Positions 7,445 through 8,021 of a stretch of DNA of 8,021 bases are shown in pieces. The notes beneath the pieces were generated by a model. The model saw nothing but the letters and a program-made list of their open reading frames with translations. It searched no databases and had not been told where the DNA came from. The position numbers were made by a program, and so were the translations under genes. Every line of letters starts with the position of its first letter. Position 1 is the stretch's first letter. The DNA comes from JAXHUK01 sp034189725 (GTDB lineage Bacteria > Chloroflexota > Dehalococcoidia > SZUA-161), in the NCBI GenBank assembly GCA_034189725.1, contig JAXHUK010000068.1, positions 1 through 8,021 on the forward strand. Direction: 5' to 3'.

Positions 7445-7550
7445 GTTTTCTTTTCAAGTTCAAAACAATGATTCCAATTCACTGTTCTGTATAAATTGGA
7501 GCTGTTGCTCTCCAAACTACGCTGGTATCATTGAATTCACGTAAACAGTA

Positions 7551-8021
7551 TCACGATAAGTCGTTGCCCACGAGAAGATTCTCTGTTTCATTAGCATATG
7601 TATGATAGTCAAACGAAGGGATCGTAAACCAGAACGTTGATCCCTGCCCCAGTGTTGATTCTACGCCGATCTCCCCGCCATGGCGTTGTACAATCTTTTT
7701 GCAAACGGCCAGTCCGATACCCGTGCCCTCGTATTCGCTCTGTGAATGGAGTCTTCTGAACATGGTGAACACGTCATCCTGGTAGCCATGGTCTATGCCA
7801 ATACCATTATCAGCAACCTCTACTCGAATCATGTTGTTATGGAATGTGTTGGCTTGTATGGTGATTCTCGGCGTCTCACCGCTTTTATGATACTTCAGGC
7901 TATTGCTGATGAGGTTATGTAAAAGCTGATGAATCTGAGTGCTGTCTGCGACAACGAGGGGCAGTAGTGCAGGGGCCTCGATCTTCCCCCTGGTTTCCTC
8001 AAGCTGAAATGCCAGTTCCAG
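7551..8021 (-). CDS. Cph1-type sensor histidine kinase, C-terminal ATPase domain only (N-terminus outside window)
   Basis: The frame is open from the right edge to a TGA at 7551, giving 156 residues with no start in view. It is a HATPase domain: N-box NLISNSLKYH at 36-45, G1 box DNGIGID at 71-77, F-box around 85-88 (FTMF) with RRLHSQSEYEG, G2 box GTGIG at 99-103, then the HGGEIGVES and GQGSTFWF strands. The RLHxxSEYEGTGIGLA stretch marks the phytochrome-like (Cph1) class, whose HisKA motif is usually HDLxEPLR. That motif and any sensory domains would lie beyond the right edge. The Rcp1-like regulator follows after 119 nt and is the likely phospho-acceptor. The roughly 20 residues after the last ATPase strand are not recognised. 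An internal ATG at 7832 is not the start, because the conserved N-box lies upstream of it. Confidence 0.94.
   Translation of the reverse strand: MELAFQLEETRGKIEAPALLPLVVADSTQIHQLLHNLISNSLKYHKSGETPRITIQANTFHNNMIRVEVADNGIGIDHGYQDDVFTMFRRLHSQSEYEGTGIGLAVCKKIVQRHGGEIGVESTLGQGSTFWFTIPSFDYHTYANETENLLVGNDLS

Noticed and set aside
7488..7515. Possible promoter in the 119-nt gap: TTGGAG and TATACA on the minus strand, 16 nt apart, upstream of the Rcp1-like regulator.
   Set aside because: The match is only 3 of 6 at -35 and 4 of 6 at -10, which is expected by chance in a gap of this size. The gap could still hold a promoter; 5'-end mapping would decide.
7496..7515. Inverted repeat TTGGAG / CTCCAA with an 8-nt loop between the right-edge kinase and the regulator, a possible terminator.
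   Set aside because: The stem is only 6 bp with two A-T pairs at its base, and no run of T follows on the transcribed strand, so it is not supported as a terminator.
7432..7515. TTG start at 7515 giving a 176-residue regulator.
   Set aside because: The 28 added residues precede the whole receiver fold, the start codon is rare, and an ATG with a suitable upstream purine tract is available at 7431.

Overview
The window is a single run of bacterial two-component and phosphorelay genes, all read on the minus strand (right to left as given). No plus-strand gene, RNA gene, mobile element or CRISPR array is supported. Both ends cut through a gene. In transcription order the genes are: (1) the C-terminal ATPase part of a Cph1-type sensor histidine kinase, entering from the right edge; (2) a stand-alone Rcp1-like response regulator; (3) a receiver-PAS-histidine kinase of 526 residues; (4) a receiver-HD protein of 390 residues, a probable HD-GYP cyclic-di-GMP phosphodiesterase; (5) a receiver-PAS-PAS-histidine kinase of 653 residues; (6) a receiver followed by four PAS domains and a coiled coil, running off the left edge just where a kinase core would be expected.

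The genes are closely packed. The junctions in transcription order are 119 nt, 9 nt, 109 nt, 10 nt and a 1-nt TAATG overlap. This suggests one operon, or two or three overlapping transcription units, with translational coupling at the last two junctions. No protein shows an obvious signal peptide or membrane-spanning segment, so all visible products look cytoplasmic. No DNA-binding output domain and no GGDEF domain is visible. The only recognisable effector is the HD-GYP-like domain, so the cluster reads as a soluble sensing network that may converge on cyclic-di-GMP turnover.

There are five receiver domains, four of them at the N-terminus of a larger protein. The receivers of genes 4, 5 and 6 align without gaps, with the phospho-acceptor Asp at residue 56 and the conserved Lys at residue 106 in each. 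The kinase cores of genes 3 and 5 are close paralogues. Within gene 6 a PAS unit has been duplicated at a 774-nt spacing, leaving a 46-bp perfect direct repeat. The cluster therefore appears to have grown by tandem duplication and domain shuffling.

The organism cannot be fixed from the window. Base composition is roughly balanced by eye, and large families of multi-PAS soluble kinases with N-terminal receivers are common in environmental bacteria such as Chloroflexota and the former Deltaproteobacteria. That is a weak inference only.
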